A stretch of 64,000 nt of DNA from Palsa-504 sp963767565 (GCA_963767565.1 CAVYEG010000012.1:124001-188000), one strand, 5' to 3'; positions 52,335-61,148 are shown, counted from the stretch's first letter. Notes: generated by a model not told the origin, from the sequence alone. Numbers and translations are program-made.

Positions 52335-52628
52335 TCAGTACTCCCCCAGGATGCGCGGGACCTTGAACCGCTGCTGCTCGACGGCGGGCGCCTGGTCGAG
52401 GGCTTCGGCCGGGGTGAGGCAGCCGGCCGGCACGTCGTCGCGGAACACGTTGGTCAGGCCGGTCGCGTGGGAGGTCGGCGGGATGCCGTCGGCGGCGACC
52501 TCCTGGACCTGCGCCACGGCCGTGATGATCTGGTCCAGCTGGGGCGCCAGATGATCGAGTTCTGCGTCGGACAGCGCGATCCTGGATAGTCGCGCCAGGT
52601 AGGCGACCTCGTCACGGGTGATGGACAT
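52335..52628 (-). CDS. gatC: Asp-tRNA(Asn)/Glu-tRNA(Gln) amidotransferase subunit C
   Basis: 97 aa structural subunit that wraps GatA-GatB. MSITRDEVAYLARLSRIALS at the N-terminus, FRDDVPAG and FKVPRILGEY at the C-terminus are family-typical. The ATG at 52628 was chosen over an in-frame start 14 codons upstream. First gene of the gat operon. Confidence 0.95.
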   Translation of the reverse strand: MSITRDEVAYLARLSRIALSDAELDHLAPQLDQIITAVAQVQEVAADGIPPTSHATGLTNVFRDDVPAGCLTPAEALDQAPAVEQQRFKVPRILGEY

Positions 52629-52775
52629 GCACGCCATCCTAGGGGCGATACGGAGGCGGCCCGTAAGCAATTAAGCCGTTACCGTGGTCATGGCCCGTGG
52701 TCAGGCCCCGTGGTCAGGAACTGTCCTGATCCGGCCCTACCGTTCGTCGTGATCGTGCGGGAGACAGGAGGAGCC

Positions 52776-52850
52776 GTGAAGTACCTGCTGCTGATCTGCG
52801 GTGACGAGTCCGCGGCGGCCCTGCGGACGAGGTCTGCGACGGGGCCGTGA
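52776..52850 (+). pseudogene. DGPF/YCII-type partner gene reduced to a 24-codon stub
   Basis: GTG start behind a perfect AGGAGG encodes MKYLLLICGDESAA then ALRTRSATGP and TGA. MKYLLLICGDE is the typical opening of YCII-related DGPF proteins (normally ~115-130 aa) that precede ECF42 sigma factor genes. Here the body is missing and the stop overlaps the sigma factor GTG as GTGA, as in the intact arrangement, so an internal deletion is the simplest explanation. Confidence 0.65.
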
Positions 52851-54109
52851 CCGACCAGGCCGTCAGCGACGCGGTGACCGCGGCGTTCCGCGACGAGTGG
52901 GGCAAGGTGGTCGCCACGCTGATCAGGACCACCGGCGACTGGGACCTGGCCGAGGAGTGCGCGCAGGACGCGTTCGCCCTGGCCCTGCAGCGCTGGCCGC
53001 GCGACGGCATCCCGGGCAAGCCCGGCGCGTGGCTGACCACGGCGGCCCGCAACCGGGCCATCGACGTGCTGCGCCGCCGGACGGTCGGCGCCGCCAAACT
53101 CCGGGAGGTGGCCGCCATGTCCTACGAACCCTCACCGTCGGCGGCCGATGACAGCGGAGCCGGCGAGAGCGGCGTGACCGACGACCGGCTGCGGCTGATC
53201 TTCACCTGCTGCCACCCGGCGCTGTCGCTGGAGGCGCGGGTGGCGCTGACCCTGCGCACGCTGGCCGGGCTGACCACGGCGGAGATCGCCCGGGCCTTCC
53301 TGTCCAGCGAGCCGACCATGGCCAAGCGGCTGGTCCGGGCCAAGCAGAAGATCCAGAACGCGGGCATCCCCTACCGGGTGCCGCCGGCGCACCTGCTGCC
53401 GGAGCGGGTGCCGGGCGTGCTCGGGGTGCTGTACCTGCTGTTCAACGAGGGCTACTCGGCCACCGCGGGCGCCGATCTGGTCCGGCAGAACCTGTCCGCG
53501 GAGGCGATCCGGCTGGCCCGCGTGCTGGCCGCGCTGATGCCGGACGAGCCGGAGGCCGCGGGCCTGCTGGCCCTGATGCTGCTGCATGACGCGCGCCGGA
53601 CCGCGCGGCTGGACGCCGCCGGGGACCTGGTCACGCTGGAAGACCAGGACCGATCGCGGTGGGACGGGGACGAGATCGGCGAGGGCGTGTCGGTGCTGGA
53701 GGCCGGGCTGCGGCGGGGCCAGCCGGGCCCGTACCAGGTCCAGGCGGCCATCGCGGCCTGCCACGCCACCGCACCGACCGCTGGTGACACCGACTGGGCG
53801 CAGATCGCGGCGCTGTACGAGCAGCTCATGCGGTTCCTGCCCACGCCGGTGGTGGAGCTGAACCACGCGGTGGCGGTGGCCATGGCCGAGGGCCCGGCCG
53901 CGGGCCTGCCGCTGGTGACCGCCCTGGAGGAGTCGGGAAAGCTGGCCGGCTATCACCTGCTGGCCGCGACCAGGGCCGACTTCCTCCGCCGCCTCGGCCG
54001 GCGCCCCGAGGCAGCGGCCGCGTACGCCGAGGCGCTGGAGCTGGCCAGCACCGAGGCCGAACGCCGCTTCCTCGCCCGCCGCCTGGAGGAAACCGGCGGG
54101 CCGGGCTGA
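52847..54109 (+). CDS. ECF42-type RNA polymerase sigma factor (SigJ-like with C-terminal TPR extension)
   Basis: 420 aa. Sigma region 2: VVATLIRTTGDWDLAEECAQ, AFALALQRWPRDGIPGKPGA and LTTAARNRAIDVLRRR. Region 4: LTLRTLAGLTTAEIARAFLS, EPTMAKRLVRAKQKI. The long C-terminal extension starts with LGVLYLLFNEGYSAT and ends in helical repeats (ADFLRRLGRRPEAAAAYAEA), characteristic of ECF42, which lacks an anti-sigma factor and is linked to DGPF proteins. The GTG start overlaps the stop of a DGPF stub, so its translation probably depends on that leader. Confidence 0.92.
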   Translation: MTDQAVSDAVTAAFRDEWGKVVATLIRTTGDWDLAEECAQDAFALALQRWPRDGIPGKPGAWLTTAARNRAIDVLRRRTVGAAKLREVAAMSYEPSPSAADDSGAGESGVTDDRLRLIFTCCHPALSLEARVALTLRTLAGLTTAEIARAFLSSEPTMAKRLVRAKQKIQNAGIPYRVPPAHLLPERVPGVLGVLYLLFNEGYSATAGADLVRQNLSAEAIRLARVLAALMPDEPEAAGLLALMLLHDARRTARLDAAGDLVTLEDQDRSRWDGDEIGEGVSVLEAGLRRGQPGPYQVQAAIAACHATAPTAGDTDWAQIAALYEQLMRFLPTPVVELNHAVAVAMAEGPAAGLPLVTALEESGKLAGYHLLAATRADFLRRLGRRPEAAAAYAEALELASTEAERRFLARRLEETGGPG

Positions 54110-54187
54110 AACCAGGGACCGTTCAGAACGTCTATCCGAGCCTGGGTCACTCGTCGCGTTCACGTAAGTCCTCATCACGAAGGAGAC

Positions 54188-54523
54188 GTGACCGGCGGGT
54201 TCTCCGGCGCGCTGGCCCACGACGTGATCCACGGCCTGGACATCACCGTGCCGCTCGGGCTGGCGTTCACGGTCCCGGAGGAGCGGCTGCGCCGGGTGCT
54301 GCCCGGCAGCGCGGCCGAGCGGTCGGTCAGGTACTTCGGAACCGAACTATCCGGAATCGAGGTTCGCGCGACGGACCTGGACTGGGCGCTCGGGTCCGGC
54401 GCTCCGCTGAGGGGTGCGGCGCAGGACCTGCTGCTGGCGCTCTGCGGCCGGAAGCTCCCGCCCGGCCGCCTGACCGGCGACCCCCGCGCCCCGCTTCACG
54501 GGGGCGACTTCATGATCGTGTGA
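54188..54523 (+). CDS. Mycothiol-dependent maleylpyruvate isomerase-family protein, N-terminally truncated
   Basis: 111 aa. ALAHDVIHGLDITVPLGLAF, VPEERLRRVLPGSAAER and VRATDLDWALGSGAPLRGAA then LLLALCGRKLP are typical of the C-terminal half of the TIGR03083/MDMPI family. The N-terminal four-helix DinB-like metal-binding part (about 100 aa) is absent. A good ribosome binding site (AAGGAG) directly precedes the GTG start, so a short protein could still be made. It follows the sigma factor gene by 78 bases on the same strand. Confidence 0.6.
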   Translation: MTGGFSGALAHDVIHGLDITVPLGLAFTVPEERLRRVLPGSAAERSVRYFGTELSGIEVRATDLDWALGSGAPLRGAAQDLLLALCGRKLPPGRLTGDPRAPLHGGDFMIV

Positions 54524-54672
54524 CGTCACCGTCGTTATTTGGTGGTGGTGTCACACGTTAATTCGATCTTGGTGGGTGCGGGGCAGGTGGGGCAGGTGGG
54601 GCGGGGCCGCAGCCGGTGCTGGCGAGCCCAGCGGAGGGGGGCGTGGTCAGCCGGCGGGGTCCGGAGGGGCGG

Positions 54673-56850
54673 TCAGCCGGCGGCGGGGTCCGGGGGGGCG
54701 GCTCCGGGGGCCGGGCGGAGGGTGTCGGGGCCGTCGGCTAGCAGGGTGCGGAAGGCGTCCTCGTCCAGGATGGGGACGCCGAGTTCGACCGCCTTGTCGT
54801 ACTTGGAGCCGGCGTTCTCGCCCGCCACCACGAAGTCGGTCTTCTTGGAGACCGAGGAGGTGACCTTGCCCCCGGCGGCGCGGACGGCCTCGCCGGCCTC
54901 GTCCCGGCTGTAGCCGGGCAGCGTGCCGGTGATGACCACGGACACGCCGGCCAGCAGCCGGGCGGCGGCGCGGTTCGGGTCCCAGCCCGGGTCCTCGAGC
55001 TGGACCGCGGCCTCGCGCCACTTGGTCACGATGGCCCGGTGCCAGTCCACGGTGAACCAGTCGCGCAGCGAGGTGGCGATGGTGGGCCCGACCCCGTCCA
55101 CCGCGGCCAGCGCGTCGGTGCTGGCGTCCTCGATCGCGGCCAGCGAGCCGAACTCCGCCGCCAGCGCCCGCGCCGCGGTCGGCCCGACGTGCCGGATGGA
55201 CAGCGCGACCAGGATCCGCCACAGCGGCCGGGTCCGGGCCTCGGCCAGGTTGTCCAGCAGCCGGACGGCGTTGGCGCTCAGCGTGCCCTGCTTGACCATG
55301 AAGAACGGGCAGGTTTCCAGCTTGTCCGCGGTCAGCGCGAACACGTCGCCCTCGTCGGCCACCAGGCCGCAGTCGAGCAGCGCGCTGACCGCCTCGTAGC
55401 CGAGCACCTCGATGTCGAAGGCGCCCCGCCCGGCCAGGTGGAACAGGCGCTCGCGGAGCTGGGCCGGGCAGGACCGGGCGTTCGGGCAGCGCCAGTCGAC
55501 CTCGCCCTCGTCGCGGGCCAGGGTGGTGCCGCAGGCCGGGCAGGCGGCGGGGAACTCGAACTCGCGCTCGTCCCCGGTGCGCAGGTCGGCCACCGGCCCG
55601 AGGACCTCGGGGATGACGTCGCCCGCCTTGCGCAGGATGACCATGTCGCCGATCAGCACGCCCTTGCGCTTAACCTCGTCCGCGTTGTGCAAGGTGGCGC
55701 GGTCCACCGTCGACCCGCTGACCTTGACCGGCTCCATCAACGCGAACGGCGTGACCCGGCCGGTGCGGCCGACGTTCACCTGGATATCGAGCAGCCGGGT
55801 GGTGACCTCCTCGGGCGGGTACTTGTAGGCGATGGCCCAGCGCGGCGCCCGGCTGGTCGAGCCGAGCTGGCGCTGCAGCTCGATCTGGTCGACCTTGATC
55901 ACCACGCCGTCGATCTCGTACGGCGGGTCGTGCCGGTGCTCGGCGTAGTGGGCGATGTACGCGCGGACCCCGTCCATGTCGGGCACGACCTTGTACAGGT
56001 TGCTGACCGGCAGTCCCCAGTCGCGCAGCCGCTCGTACCAGCCCGACTGCGTGTCCGGCGCGCCCTCCAGGTGCCCCTCCTCGCCCGGGCCCGCGGCCGC
56101 ACCGCTGATGCCGGTGCCCTCGGAGCCCTCGACCCGGCCGATGCCGTGGATGATCGCGTCCAGGGCCCGGGAGGCGGTGATCCGGGGATCCTTCTGCCGC
56201 AGTGAACCGGCGGCCGAGTTGCGCGGGTTGGCGAAGGCCGCCTTGCCCGCGTCCAGCAGCGAGGAGTTCAGCTTGCCGAACGCCGCGACCGGCATGAACA
56301 CCTCACCCCGCACCTCGAGCGTGGCGGGATGGCCGGACCCGGCCAGCCGGGCCGGGATGGAGGCGATGGTCCTGATGTTGGGCGTGACGTCCTCGCCGGT
56401 GCGCCCGTCGCCCCGGGTGGCCGCCTTGACCAGCGCGCCGCCGGAGTAGACCAGGTCGATGGCCAGCCCGTCGATCTTCAGCTCGCACAGGTACGCGCCG
56501 ATGGGGGTCTGGCCGGCCAGCCGGGCAGCCCGGTCGGCCCAGCCGCCCAGGTCCTCGTCGGTGAACACGTTATCCAGGCTGAGCAGCCGCTCCAGGTGCT
56601 CGACCGGGGTGAACAGCGTGGACACCGTGCCGTGCACGGTCTGCGTGGGCGAGTCAGGGGTGCGCAGGTCCGGGTACTGCTCCTCCAGCGCCCGCAGCTC
56701 GCGCATCTTGGTGTCGTAGTCGATGTCGGAGATGGTCGGCGAGTCCAGCACGTAGTACCGGTGATCGGCCTCGGTGATGTCCAGGCTCAGGTCTGCGTGC
56801 CGCTTGCGCGCGTCGGCCGGCGCGGCCGGCGGTGCCTCGTGCTCGCTCAT
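54673..56850 (-). CDS. ligA: NAD-dependent DNA ligase
   Basis: 725 aa. Adenylation domain with active-site Lys125 in CELKIDGLAI, HGTVSTLFTPVEHLERLLSL, OB fold (GRTGRVTPFALMEPV), zinc finger CPACGTTL...CPNARSCPAQ, HhH region (GVGPTIATSLRDWF) and a C-terminal BRCT domain (GVSVVITGTLPGYSRDEA) with a short Pro/Ala tail. Seals nicks in replication and repair. The start immediately follows the stop of the MetE-like gene (no gap), so they form one operon. Confidence 0.97.
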   Translation of the reverse strand: MSEHEAPPAAPADARKRHADLSLDITEADHRYYVLDSPTISDIDYDTKMRELRALEEQYPDLRTPDSPTQTVHGTVSTLFTPVEHLERLLSLDNVFTDEDLGGWADRAARLAGQTPIGAYLCELKIDGLAIDLVYSGGALVKAATRGDGRTGEDVTPNIRTIASIPARLAGSGHPATLEVRGEVFMPVAAFGKLNSSLLDAGKAAFANPRNSAAGSLRQKDPRITASRALDAIIHGIGRVEGSEGTGISGAAAGPGEEGHLEGAPDTQSGWYERLRDWGLPVSNLYKVVPDMDGVRAYIAHYAEHRHDPPYEIDGVVIKVDQIELQRQLGSTSRAPRWAIAYKYPPEEVTTRLLDIQVNVGRTGRVTPFALMEPVKVSGSTVDRATLHNADEVKRKGVLIGDMVILRKAGDVIPEVLGPVADLRTGDEREFEFPAACPACGTTLARDEGEVDWRCPNARSCPAQLRERLFHLAGRGAFDIEVLGYEAVSALLDCGLVADEGDVFALTADKLETCPFFMVKQGTLSANAVRLLDNLAEARTRPLWRILVALSIRHVGPTAARALAAEFGSLAAIEDASTDALAAVDGVGPTIATSLRDWFTVDWHRAIVTKWREAAVQLEDPGWDPNRAAARLLAGVSVVITGTLPGYSRDEAGEAVRAAGGKVTSSVSKKTDFVVAGENAGSKYDKAVELGVPILDEDAFRTLLADGPDTLRPAPGAAPPDPAAG

Positions 56851-57960
56851 CTAGGATTCGCCCCCTGTCTCTTGGATCAGCTCAGCCAGCATGCTGGCGG
56901 CCTCCCGGCACCGCGTCAACGCGGCGCGCGCCTGCGCCGGGGTCGCGCCGGCCAGCCCGCAGGCCGGGGTGATCACCGCCTGGGCCGGGAGCGTCTCGAG
57001 CGGCAGCCCGAGACGCCGCCACAGCCGGATCACCCGCTCGGCGCTCGCGCGGGCCTCGTCGCTGCCGTCGGCCGGGTTGATCCCGGCTCTGTTGATCCCG
57101 CCGGTGTTGATCCGGCCTGACCGGCCCGGCCCGGCGGCCGGCGGGGGGCCGGGCACGGCCGGGACCGCGCCGGCGAACACGCCCATCCCGGCCTCGGCCG
57201 CCTCGCCCACCCCGTCCTGCTCCCCGCGCCGTAGCTGGCTGAGGTCGAAGGAGATGGCATCGGCTCCGGCCAGCCGGATCAGGCCGAACGGGACCCCGTT
57301 CGCGCAGCTGTGCACCACGGTGTAGCGGTGGGCGGCCGCCAGTACCTGGGCCAGCCGCTCCCGCAGCGGCTCCTCCTCGATGGCGGCCAGCCGCGACATC
57401 CCGCTCGCGGTCGGCACCTCGCCGCGGGCCACGGCGGGCAGCGCAGGCTCGTCGAACTGGACCACGAGCTGCGCGCCGGGCACGCGCTTGGCCAGCTCGG
57501 CCACGTGCGCCGCGGTGCCTTCGGCCAGCGAGGCGGTCAGGTCGGCCACCGCCCCGGGATCGGACAGGGCCTGGTTCATGGTGCGGGTGAGCTCCAGCGT
57601 GGCGGCCAGCGTCCATGGCCCGCAGAGCTGGATCTTCAGCGGGCCGCGGTAACCGTCCAGCACCTCCTCGAGCATGTCCAGGTCGGAGGCAAGCATGGTC
57701 CGGGCCCGGGCCAGGTCGCGCCCGGGCCGTTCGGCCAGGCGCCAGCCGCGCGGGGTCACCTCGGCCGCGATGTCGACCAGCAGCGCGGCCGTCCGGCCGG
57801 TCAAGTCGGCCCCCGGCCCGCGATCGGGCAGCTCGGCCAGGTACGGGAAGTCGGGCAGTTCCCCGGCGATGACCCGCATCGCCTCGTCCGGATCGGTCCC
57901 CGGCATCGAGCCGATCCCGGTCGCGCTCCCCGGCAGCCATGGAAAACGCTGGTTATCCAT
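56851..57960 (-). CDS. MetE-like (cobalamin-independent methionine synthase family) protein, C-terminal domain only
   Basis: 369 aa, half the size of MetE. The TIM-barrel UROD/MetE-like domain begins WLPGSATGIGSMPGTDPDEA and contains KIQLCGPWTLAATLELTRT, QLVVQFDEPALPAV, VVHSCANG (His/Cys zinc ligands) and ITPACGLAG (second Cys). It lacks the N-terminal MetE domain, so it is probably a methyltransferase using a small methyl donor; the family is common beside ligA in actinobacteria. A low-complexity insert (NTGGINRAGINPADGS region) lies near residue 285. Confidence 0.86.
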   Translation of the reverse strand: MDNQRFPWLPGSATGIGSMPGTDPDEAMRVIAGELPDFPYLAELPDRGPGADLTGRTAALLVDIAAEVTPRGWRLAERPGRDLARARTMLASDLDMLEEVLDGYRGPLKIQLCGPWTLAATLELTRTMNQALSDPGAVADLTASLAEGTAAHVAELAKRVPGAQLVVQFDEPALPAVARGEVPTASGMSRLAAIEEEPLRERLAQVLAAAHRYTVVHSCANGVPFGLIRLAGADAISFDLSQLRRGEQDGVGEAAEAGMGVFAGAVPAVPGPPPAAGPGRSGRINTGGINRAGINPADGSDEARASAERVIRLWRRLGLPLETLPAQAVITPACGLAGATPAQARAALTRCREAASMLAELIQETGGES

Positions 57961-57985
57961 GCTGCCGAGCCTATCGGCCCGAGGG

Positions 57986-58207
57986 TCAGATCCTGCTCAC
58001 GCTCTTGATGACCAGGAAGGCGATGACCGCGAGGATGATCAGCGCCGGGAGCACGTCGTGCCCGAAGTCGTTACCGATGCGGGACATCATGGTCGACGTC
58101 GGCTCGTTCCAGCCGTACTTCCAGCAGGTCGTCCACTGTGAAGGGCTCAGCGGCGCGCCCAGGTGGACCGTGCAGTATGACGGCTCAGGGCCTAGGGAAG
58201 TTTTCAC
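57986..58207 (-). CDS. Small single-helix membrane protein
   Basis: 73 aa. GTG start with AAAGGA upstream. The N-terminal half has two Cys (SYCTVHLGAPLSPSQWTTCW), and the C-terminal helix is LPALIILAVIAFLVIKSV. Tail-anchored type; function unknown. Same strand as the small membrane genes to the right. Confidence 0.6.
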   Translation of the reverse strand: MKTSLGPEPSYCTVHLGAPLSPSQWTTCWKYGWNEPTSTMMSRIGNDFGHDVLPALIILAVIAFLVIKSVSRI

Positions 58208-58332
58208 TGGTCTGTCCTTTCCGGCCTTGTGGGCCGATCACAGGAAGCTTGTATTCGCAGCTGGCGGGCTCGGGACTTGATGCCCGTCTGGTTGGCCGGA
58301 GGCTTCGTCAGCCGCCTGCTCGTGCGCCGTTG

Positions 58333-58512
58333 CTAGGCCGGCAAGCCGGACTTTCCACGGCGGTTGGCGTCGCGAGCCGCTTCAGAGCGGCTGCGGCGGT
58401 GTGCTCTGTCTGCTTTGCGGGCGGACAAGGCGTAGACGGCAGCGACTCCGACCATCATGCCGACCAGGAAGAAACCGGATATGACGATGATCACCATGTC
58501 CGCGGCGCTCAT
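58333..58512 (-). CDS. Small membrane protein, 59 aa
   Basis: One N-terminal helix (MVIIVISGFFLVGMMVGVAA), then a short basic tail (RKADRAHRRSRSEAARDANR). The start ATG overlaps the stop of the neighbouring gene (58509-58763) as ATGA, so the two are translationally coupled. Function unknown. Confidence 0.65.
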   Translation of the reverse strand: MSAADMVIIVISGFFLVGMMVGVAAVYALSARKADRAHRRSRSEAARDANRRGKSGLPA

Positions 58513-58763
58513 CGCCGCACGTCCTCGCGGTCGCGCGGGGTGATGTCGCGCGGGGTGATGTCGCGCGGGGTGATGTCGCGCAGGCCCACGCCGTTGAGCC
58601 GCCGGGCGCCGCGAGCCATGACGCCGGGAGGCTCCCCGGTCAGCGACCCCCGCTTGTCCTCCCGGCGGATGGCCATCGACACCATCGCGATGACGCCGAC
58701 CATGATCCCGGTGCCGAATACCAAGGCCATCCCGATGGCCACTGCTACCATGATGCGGTCCAT
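58509..58763 (-). CDS. Small membrane protein with ITPRD repeats (paralogue of 59526-59750)
   Basis: 84 aa. N-terminal helix AVAIGMALVFGTGIMVGVIA, then conserved AIRREDKRGSLTGEPPG and GARRLNGVGLRDI. The C-terminus has three DITPR pentads from a 15-bp repeat. A GGGAGG site precedes ATG 58763. The pattern RRED-R-LT-EAP-R-R-NGV is shared with the gene at 59526-59750. Function unknown; such proteins are frequent in actinobacteria. Confidence 0.68.
   Translation of the reverse strand: MDRIMVAVAIGMALVFGTGIMVGVIAMVSMAIRREDKRGSLTGEPPGVMARGARRLNGVGLRDITPRDITPRDITPRDREDVRR
58531..58575. repeat. 15-bp tandem repeat, three copies
   Basis: Three perfect copies of TCGCGCGGGGTGATG followed by a partial one, encoding the ITPRD repeats of the small membrane protein. 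Confidence 0.9.
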
Positions 58764-59525
58764 GACGCCCTCCCGCACCTTCGCCGGCGGTGCTGGGCAC
58801 CGCCCGGGTCCCGCTGTTTCCGACCCCGGAGTGGGCTCCGTGGGCCTCGCCAGCGGGCCAGCAATCGGCCTGCTAGCTGGTCATATCATCCAGGTCACCG
58901 GGCTGAGGTGAACCGTTGGTCCGGTAGGACTGGTATGACATGTTCTTCTGTGACCAAGCAGCTGAATGACTAGAATCTGACCGATTGTTCTGGCCATCCC
59001 AACGTTTGGTATGTGATGAATACCCGTATGCCCGAAAGACTAAACAGACAATGTGCCATTTATTCTGACAGCGGGGATGGTTCCACCGGATCAAGCAAGC
59101 CCAGCGGTTGGGATGGCTGGTACAAAGTAGACGACGGCAAGCGACCCAGGCCACCGCGCCCTACTGCTGTAGCTGCCCGGGCTAAGATCCTCGCGCCGTC
59201 AGTGACTTCCGAGAGCTCTGATGCTCTGATGCTCTGGCGGGTCTCGCGTAGGACAAGCTGCCTTGGCTGTCGCGGCCAAGGCCAGCTGACGGCTTGGGGA
59301 TGCCTCGCCCGAATCCCGAACCGCTCGGCGGAGGCGAGGCTGGCGGACCTGCAGGAGCGCGCCAGATGTCCTGACGGTTGTGCTCCGCGATGACTAGACC
59401 TGCGCCGACAATACACCTGAGAATCACAAACTAGCTGGTCATCGACAACGCGCGCCCTTGGAGACCCTTGCTGCCCCGGCGAGCAAGGACACCGGGTGAA
59501 CGCGCTGCTGTATTGACAGCGGCCG
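58764..59525. other. 762-base region without a confident gene; contains a duplicated leader
   Basis: Bases 58870-59015 (minus strand) resemble 59840-60025: both have CCATCCCAAC-type blocks (58995 and 60006, read as GTTGGGATGG on the minus strand), followed by a GCTGCTTGG block about 50 bases on. A third GGTTGGGATGGC lies on the plus strand at 59106. The remaining sequence (59130-59500) has open frames in several directions but no family-like protein. It appears to be the leader of a duplicated small-membrane-protein unit plus degenerate DNA. Confidence 0.4.
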
Positions 59526-59750
59526 CTAGCGGACGAGCCCGCCCACCGGTCGGAGGAATTCCGCGTCCAGGTCCCGGCGGCGGACGCCAATCAGGAGCCG
59601 GGTGTTCCTGGACAGCCGGTCGGGCGCCTCGACGGCCAGCGTGTAGCGGCGGTCCTCGCGACGGACGGCGATCGCGATGACCGCGATGACCCCGATGACA
59701 AGTCCCCCGAGGAAGACAGAGACTGCGCTTGCGACTACGACACCGGCCAT
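59526..59750 (-). CDS. Small membrane protein (paralogue of 58509-58763)
   Basis: 74 aa: helix GVVVASAVSVFLGGLVIGVI, then VIAIAVRREDRRYTLAVEAP, LSRNTRLLIGVRRRDLDAEF. GGAGG precedes the ATG at 59750. It aligns with the neighbour at 58509-58763 over the helix end and the RREDRR-LT-EAP segment. Function unknown. Confidence 0.65.
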   Translation of the reverse strand: MAGVVVASAVSVFLGGLVIGVIAVIAIAVRREDRRYTLAVEAPDRLSRNTRLLIGVRRRDLDAEFLRPVGGLVR

Positions 59751-60025
59751 GATGGCCTCCAGTACGTCCGTCCCACGGAGTTCTCTCCGCAGGTCCCGCT
59801 GCCCGCGACCGCGGTCCGGCGAGTTACCCTCGCCGACCTGGTGCTCGTGGGCCACGGTGTCCCGCTCTGCCCACGATCTGTACATACTGTCCGGTTGGCT
59901 CGGTTCAGCCCGACCGTAAGACTCGCCCGAACCATCCCGCAGGTTCTGGTGCATCCAAGCAGCAGTACTGCTAGGATCGCGCCTATGTTTCCTGCCATCC
60001 AAGCCATCCCAACCTTTGGAATATC

Positions 60026-60041
60026 TGGTATGGTGTTACCA
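60026..60041. promoter_or_regulatory. Inverted repeat between small membrane gene and GntR relic
   Basis: TGGTATGGTGTTACCA: perfect 5-bp arms around a 6-base centre, in a 409-base divergent gap (59751-60159). TATAAA at 60055-60060 could be the -10 of the rightward promoter. It is a candidate operator for the GntR-type regulator that is now a pseudogene. A minus-strand short ORF from about 60007 (MAWMAGNIGAILAVLLLGC) may be a leader or a relic. Confidence 0.35.
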
Positions 60042-60159
60042 CGCTGAAGTTGGGTATAAACCCGCCAGGACCAAATATTCTGCTCAGGCAGATGGTCCGG
60101 GCGGTCCCGACAAGTAGGATCAGCCCGATCGGAACGCGCTCGACAGGAGAGGAGGGCCG

Positions 60160-60971
60160 ATGGCCAACCCCATGTACCGCCAGATCGCCGAAGATCTGCG
60201 CGAGCAGATCGAATCCGGCGGACTGCAGCCGGCCAGCAGCTACCGACCGAGCTGGAACTGCGAGAACATCACGAACGCGTCGCGGAACACCGTCCGCGAC
60301 GCGATAAAGTGGCTCACCACCCTCGGGCTGGTCGAGACGCGACCGGGCCAGGGAACCTTCGTCGTTAAGAAGATCGACCCTTCGTCACTACGCTGTCGGA
60401 TGAGCCCGAAATCGGGCAGGCGCTCTTGAGCGTGCCGCCTACCGCTCGGAAGTAAACGAGCAGAACAGGAAAGCCGACTATCAGCTCCGATCCAGGTCGA
60501 GATCCAGGAAGCGTCCCCAGATGTCGCCGCCGGGCTTGAGGTCCCGGAGGGCGCCGAGGTCATCAGCCGACACGAGCGCCGTTTCATAGATGGCACTCCC
60601 TGGTCGATGCAAACGTCGTTTTATCCGGCGGAGTTCGCAGATCGCGGAGCGGACCGGCTCAGGAGCGTCCGGGACATCGAAGAAGGAACCGTCCAGTACC
60701 TGACCGATACGCTCCACATCAAGCCAGGTCGGTTATCGCGACTGGATCACCGTGCGTGCACCGAACGCAGCGGAAACGGACTTCTTCAAGCTGCCCCCAG
60801 ACGGCCGGGTCGCGATGTACGAGATCATTCAGGACGGCCTTCGACGGGAACGCGCAGCCCATGCGGTTGACGGTCACTGTATGCCCCGCCGATCGCAACC
60901 AGTTCTACGTTGACGTTGGAAACGTTCCGGAACCCCGCAGCGGGACCCAAAAGGATAACCACCAAGATTAA
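60160..60971 (+). pseudogene. GntR-family (HutC/UTRA-type) regulator, multiply frameshifted
   Basis: ATG behind AGGAGAGGAGG. The first frame is a normal GntR wHTH: MYRQIAEDLREQIESGGLQP, NASRNTVRDAIKWLTTLGLV, RPGQGTFVVKKIDP. After that the UTRA domain can be followed only by switching frames: EIGQALLSVPP/SEVNEQNRKADYQ, VPEGAEVISRHERRFIDGTP, SFYPAEFADRGADRLRSV and DIEEGTVQYLTDTLHIK, then DWITVRAPNAAETDFF, then TAFDGNAQPMRLTVTVCPAD and NQFYVDVGNVPE to TAA. At least four frameshifts (about 60380, 60480, 60725, 60835) inactivate it. The intact wHTH fragment of 89 aa could still be made. Confidence 0.85.
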
Positions 60972-61148
60972 CAGACCTCGTTGATTTAGGTCAGGTGAGC
61001 CGAGTATGGACCGGGTTCATGTTTCTTGGCACGCAGGTCACTGCGCCCTGAGCATTATGCCGACTAAACGGGGTGCATGGCCGCATAGGCTCCGATCGCT
61101 GCCGTGATGTATTGAGGTCGGCGAGCGGACAGGACCGATCAGGCCCTG

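Noticed and set aside
59735..60007. 90-aa lipoprotein-like ORF on the minus strand (MAWMAGNIGAILAVLLLGC...)
   Set aside because: The lipobox-like LLLGC is attractive and the GTTGGGATGG leader block precedes it, but the rest of the frame lacks protein-like composition and overlaps the better-supported gene at 59526-59750; kept only as part of the leader description.
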